Source of the DNA: Emergomyces orientalis
Lineage: Eukaryota > Ascomycota > Eurotiomycetes > Onygenales > Ajellomycetaceae
Length of the DNA: 64,000 bases
NCBI GenBank assembly: GCA_002110485.1
Contig: MOWL01000001.1
Coordinates: 434,001 to 498,000, forward strand
Direction: 5' to 3'
In this document: positions 59,544 to 64,000 of the stretch, piece after piece
Numbering within the stretch: the first letter of the stretch is position 1
How the letters are laid out: every line of letters starts with the position of its first letter
Position numbers and translations under genes: made by a program
Notes under the pieces: generated by a model
Seen by the model: only the letters and a program-made list of their open reading frames with translations
What the model was told of the DNA's origin: nothing
The model's database searches: none

Positions 59544-60839
59544 ATTGGACGAGGGTTAGGCGTGCGTGATATATAAACTAGTTATGTTGTAGGTTTTTGT
59601 GAGTATCATTCTTCCAATTCAAAATTTGTCGAAGGTGGAGGGGGGTGCAAAATGTTATAACAAAGGAGGCAAACATGGAGTGCCGGACACAATAAATAGA
59701 GGGATCAGAATTGATTGGAGTTCTCCGCAATGGTAATTAGGAAGTCTAACATCCATGTATTTTTTCCAACTTGTTCATCATCGGTAGGGGTTAAATATTG
59801 CGTTTTGGGATGAGTGCATACAGGGGAATGAGGGAGCAAGGAGGGGCAGATAAGGTAAGAAGGGGGAAAAAGAAGGATGACCATACGTACTTTTCCCGCT
59901 GGATTCTAGAAAATTGATTTAAAAGAATTATATACCGCCTGATATCGAAATATTTGGGAGGAGAAAAATATATATATAGGTATATATATATATAAGCGGG
60001 GAAGAAAAGTCTTTTCAAAAAGAATTTGATATGAAGTTCCTAGAGCGAGATCCAGCCGTTCATGGTGGGTTAATGGAAACGGCGGAAAAGGTGGAGGAGG
60101 GTGCCAATCTACAGCATAATGAAGACGAGAGCAAAAGAGAAAAGGATATAGGGAGATAAGAGACGGATACAGGAAGGCCAGTGGCAGACATGATTATTAT
60201 TGAAGAGAGAAAAAGAAGAAGAGAGAAGAAGAGACCAAAAAAAAAAAATTTAAAAAATTTAAAAAAGTAAAAGGGATACCAAAAGAAGCACAGAAAGTCA
60301 CCAGAGAAAAAAATATAATTTCAGCATCGGGAATATTTTTTGCAGGGCTATTTTTTCCTGCGCCAATGTCAACCAAGGCTTGGAACCCCGAAATACGGTT
60401 TCTGCTCTCCGCCCCGTGGATTGGAGGTAACCTTGAAACATTTTTGAGGTCATATTAGTGATTAGTGTGATGTTACTGGCGTAGTTAATAGTTATTCATT
60501 TACTATTTGTTAGCCTCGCTCACTCTCACTCCCACTCTTGGTATTGCGTGGAAAACCGGAGAAAGATGGGGAATGGCCAAAAAAGATGTTCTGGCTTTGA
60601 ATTGTATTTTTGTCTCCGCATTGAATATTTATGAATATTTATTTTATTTATTTTTCTTCGAAATTTTTTTAAAAAAAATAAATAAAAAAAATTCTCTATC
60701 CGCAGATTTCTCTTGGCGCAACTCCTAGTCCGATCTCAGTTAGCTTATGTCATCAACCCTAATCTGCTCCCGTTTTTGTTTGTTTTAATTCAACGGGTCA
60801 ACTTTTGTTTTCCCTCAATCTACAAGTTATTTTATATTC
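59544..60839. other. ADE4 upstream region
   Basis: Purine-rich and AT-rich tracts, including a (TA)n patch at about 59968-59993 and A-runs at 60238-60270. It must contain the ADE4 promoter. No coding segment seen. Confidence 0.4.
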
Positions 60840-61640
60840 ATGGATGTATTGCACAGCTTCTATATTGACAAACAACTGTCTTGTCTCTTGTGCATGAATG
60901 CAGCCAGATCAAATAATATGAGAAAACACAAACATTGTGAGTCTGCAGTTGAATTTTCTTTTGAGAAACATGGCTCTGTACTCTCTATCAGAAGAATCTT
61001 CATTCTTTTCATATTTACCAGACTGCTCTTTGTTGACTGCTACATGAGCTTCTTTTTGCTGGATTTTTTTTCTCTTTTTTTCATATGCCAGAAGAAGAAA
61101 ATATCTTCTTATCTGTATCTCTTTTTTTAATAACTTTTTAAACTGATACGTGAATGATGTAATCATATCTCTAGAGACTAAATCATTCTCAAAGTTATAA
61201 TCATGAATTATTTTTTATAAGAGGTGAATATCTGAGCAGCAAGTGTTCAGACTATATTTTCATTGAATTTACTTAATTTAATAATGTATAATGATCTACT
61301 CTGCTCACAGTGTTTACAAAATCTTAAGAGAATAACACAACACAACACAACACATTTTTACTATCAATGACTCTCTTGAACTCTCATTTCTTTGATTTAT
61401 TATTTATATTTATTGCAAATCTTCTCTGTTCTTCTTCTGTTCTTCTTTTGTTCTCTTCTATCTTGATATGCTGAGAACTGATAACATTCTCTGTTATCTT
61501 ATACACTAGATCAGAAAACTTTTAATCTTAACTCTTCTGATCAATCTGAGTCCAGTTGATGCTGGCTTCTAAAATTCAACATTGAACATTTTGATCTCTA
61601 CTTCAAACCCTCCCTTAATCCAATATTAAATTTGCAAACC
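60840..61640. other. CpG-depleted AT-rich block directly upstream of the RID gene
   Basis: About 800 bp in which I find only one CpG (near 61148) and few CpC. It resembles the body of the mariner element in base context but has no terminal repeats I could match. A minus-strand frame (61166-60909) of 85 codons is Lys/Glu-rich and could be the tail of a decayed transposase, but the evidence is weak. A CAACA tandem tract lies at 61334-61354. Confidence 0.45.
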
Positions 61641-61652
61641 TCCACACAAAAA

Positions 61653-63751
61653 ATGGTCCAAATACTCCCAGGTTGCGAACCCCCTCCCTTGCCATTTTTG
61701 ACACCAAGATCCCGCCGTCGATGCCGTCAGCAGCTCCAAGAAACCCACCATGTCCGCCCATCTCCCATAGTACTTGATGAGAGTGACAGTAGTGACACCC
61801 TAGCCGGCGTGGAGGAGGAGGAGGAGGAAGAAGAGGAAGAGGAAGAGGAAGAGGAAAAGGAAAACTTCACCGCGAGATACAGCGAAGATGACTATGTGGA
61901 TGATGAGCAATTTGCACAGATCCTATCCAACCTCACAGCTGACATCACGCCCTGCGTCAACTATACTTCATCTCTCGAAGTCAAAGAGGTCATCCCAAAG
62001 TTTGTTTCCGAGGGTAAAACTTACAAACCTGGTAAATGTGTTGAGTTGCGTGATGGTACCTTTCTACGCATTCTGGAGGTCGTGATGGGGATGGGTGGGG
62101 AGATATCACTTCAGGGATGGCGGCTCCAGCGACAGGATTCCATGAATGGATTAATGCCTGAGAGAATCAATGAATTATGTTGGATTGTGAATCTTTCGGA
62201 GGAGGAGGCTGCTGCAGGTGTAACTACGCACATTGATGAGGTCGGGTTGCATGAGGTTAAAGGGTTGAGGATCGTTCGTTTTACAAATAGGCCTTATCCA
62301 ATATTGGTCCCGCAGGGTGACGGCCATTTTGTCACAGAAGGTGAGCGTCGGAAAGAGGGGATTCTATTCTGTCGCTCGAAATATGTTAGGGTATGGGCTA
62401 CTGCTTCCACTTCTTCCTCTTCCCACAAGCAGCGCATGGAAGAGCAAGCAATTCTTTTCCTTTCCCCACAAGAGGCGGACTCTGCCTTTGGGGTAAACTC
62501 TGATACCCTACGATTTTGTTGGAGAGGTAAAACCCGCCCGGGAGGAAGTTATGTTGGTCAAGAAATCTCACCAACAGTCATTGATCTTTCACAGAGCTCA
62601 ACAACAATCCTACACGGCACCCAAAAAACAATCCAACAGTATACATTTGGTGATGGCTTTTGCGGTGCCGGTGGAGTGTCCAGAGGTGCATTGCAAGCAG
62701 GTCTTCGCTTGATTTGGGGGTTTGATCACTCTGCATTCGCAATGGACTCGTTCCGGCTCAATTTCGAGACTGCGATTGGCTATACATCTGACGTGGCGGA
62801 TTTCCTCGCCTGTAGCCCCGCTGAAATCATAGTTGATATCTTACACTTTTCGCCCCCTTGCCAAACATTTTCCCCCGCAAAAACGGTCGCTGCTGCCACG
62901 GATGATGACAATGAAGCGTGTATCTTCTGCGCGCGCGAACTGCTCATGAGGACTAAGCCAAGAGTTGTGACCATGGAGGAAACTGCTGGTCTACAGCAGA
63001 GACATGAAGAATTTCTATTCGCGACGATACATGCCTTTGCGGAATTGGGCTATTCTTGTCGTTGGAAATTACTGAAATGTCAAGATTACGGAGTTCCTCA
63101 GCCCCGTCAACGATTAGTTATATTGGCGTCTGGGTAAGTTGCTAACAACCCCCCATCCCCCATCCCCCATCCCCCCTACCCCTACCCCCTTTCCCCCAGG
63201 GGCCCCTTTTATTTATATCTCTACATTTGTCTACATTGTTGCTTAAACAATGAACATACGAATACAGACCGGGCGAACCTCTCCCAGCCTTCCCAAAACC
63301 CACCCACCGCCCCGCAAACTCCCAATCCAACACCCACCTACCCCACTTCCGCACGATCCACGACGCAATCTCCACAATCCCGCCGCACACCCCAGACCAT
63401 GACATCGACCACGCCAAGAAACGCCAATTGGCGAAACCCGCCTACGACCCGCACACACAAGCAAAGACGATAACCTGCAACGGCGGCGAGAATTATCACC
63501 CGAGTGGCACGCGGGCGTTCACGCATCGCGAGTTTGCGTGCTTGCAGACGTTTCCGCTGGAGCATCGGTTTTGCGGGAAGAATGTGAAGAGACAGATTGG
63601 GAATGCAGTTCCGCCTATGCTTGGGAAGGCGATCTTTTTGGAGGTGAGGAGGGCGTTGGAGGGGGTTGATGGGGTTGGTAGTGGTGGCTGTGCTGGTAAG
63701 GTTGGCGTGGATGTCGATGTTGATGTGATGGATGTGGTTGAAGTATTGTGA
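61653..63751 (+). CDS. rid: RID/Masc1-type cytosine-5 DNA methyltransferase, 654 aa
   Basis: Exons 61653-63133 and 63268-63751 give 654 residues. RID-class enzymes are fungal DNA methyltransferase homologues required for repeat-induced point mutation and related pre-meiotic methylation. N-terminal region: a Glu run (about 55-73, GAG/GAA repeats), then a BAH-like domain around 128-275 (YKPGKCVELRDGTFLRILEV). Catalytic domain: motif I FGDGFCGAGGVSRGALQAGL (about 331), motif IV FSPPCQTFSPAKT with catalytic Cys403, motif VI MEETAGL with E442-E443 (the RID family has this in place of the usual ENV), motif VIII CQDYGVPQPRQRLVIL, and in exon 2 motif IX/X FACLQTFP and RQIGNAVPPMLGKA. Only a short target-recognition stretch lies between motifs VIII and IX. 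All catalytic motifs are intact. ATG 61653 is the first true ATG; upstream frame has only TTG. Confidence 0.92.
61812..61863 (+). repeat. GAG/GAA codon repeat in the RID gene
   Basis: In-frame run encoding about 17 Glu in a row plus Glu/Lys, in the variable N-terminal part before the BAH-like domain. Confidence 0.8.
63134..63267 (+). other. Intron of the RID gene with C-run array
   Basis: 134-bp GTAAGT...TACAG intron joining ASG to PGEPLPAFP. At 63149-63200 it contains repeated CCCCCAT units, then further C-runs, so the opposite strand has at least six runs of four or more G and could form a G-quadruplex. Confidence 0.8.
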
Positions 63752-64000
63752 TTGACCTGTGTTGTTTGTTTCGCCTGGAAGGATCAAGGGGGTTTTAATG
63801 GTGTAGGTAGTGTGCTTTGTGTTTAGGAGGAGGTACACTTTCATCCTGCGGTTCCTCACTTCTTTTGTGCAATTTTTCATATTTTTGATCCTTGATCTGC
63901 TTGTTATTCGCCTTTGCATCTAATGTCTGGGGTTCTTCACATTTCTGCTATTTATCTTGAAATCTTTCTTCTGATTTTTGTTTTCATAAGAAACCTCTGA
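63752..64000. other. RID 3' flank
   Basis: 249 bp after the RID stop; likely the 3' untranslated region. Nothing else recognised before the window ends. Confidence 0.4.

Noticed and set aside
60909..61166. 85-codon minus-strand frame as a pogo-type transposase tail
   Set aside because: Only a vague likeness in charged composition and one short phrase; too weak to call a named element.

Overview
The window is nuclear DNA of a filamentous ascomycete. Genes carry short GT-AG introns (about 50-200 bp), intergenic spaces are long and pyrimidine-rich, and the gene set is typical of Pezizomycotina: a large-subunit catalase, a Zn2Cys6 regulator, a seven-helix RGS receptor and a RID/Masc1-type DNA methyltransferase. 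The overall feel (long AT-rich spacers, decayed mariner copies, gene content) is most like Onygenales (Histoplasma/Blastomyces relatives), but that placement is inference from memory and not a computed result. All exon boundaries below were read by eye from splice motifs and frame; for each intact multi-exon gene the summed exon length is a multiple of three.

Layout. 1-640: 3' part of an Mpv17/PMP22 family gene running in from the left. 641-6008: gene-poor. 6009-10253 (+): very long F-box plus UBA protein, facing tail-to-tail the catalase gene catA (13651-11262, -), whose upstream DNA carries CRE-like TGACGTCG sites. 13.65-21.04 kb: more than 7 kb with no supportable gene. 21039-23541 (+): Zn2Cys6 factor. 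24382-25299 (+): metallophosphoesterase, followed by a broken gene (25591-26294). 28742-27507 (-) and 29195-31284 (+): YIF1 and the SRP receptor alpha subunit, head to head, both in the early secretory pathway. 32342-33822: a mariner-type transposon with perfect terminal repeats but a transposase killed by about 18 in-frame stops. 34623-35460 (+): single gene related to the copia protease region without the catalytic aspartate motif. 36600-36052 (-): orphan gene. 39200-41016 and 42517-44501 (+): two MFS transporters; the first has a palindromic GATA/iron-type site upstream. 47555-45554 (-): 7TM-RGS receptor. 50086-54224 (+): a run of housekeeping genes (ribosomal eL14, NAC alpha, ATP synthase subunit d). 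55355-56689: frameshifted HNH-nuclease gene. 59543-57584 (-): ADE4. 61653-63751 (+): RID-type cytosine methyltransferase.

How it fits together. The most interesting theme is genome defence. A RID-family methyltransferase, the enzyme class required for repeat-induced point mutation (RIP), lies in the same window as a transposon showing heavy C-to-T decay, and the 0.8 kb directly upstream of the RID start codon shows the same near-total loss of CpG. The decay does not look like classic CpA-directed RIP: the dead transposase has about 15 TGA, 3 TAA and no TAG stops and keeps many CAA/CAG codons, which fits mutation at CpG and CpC instead.
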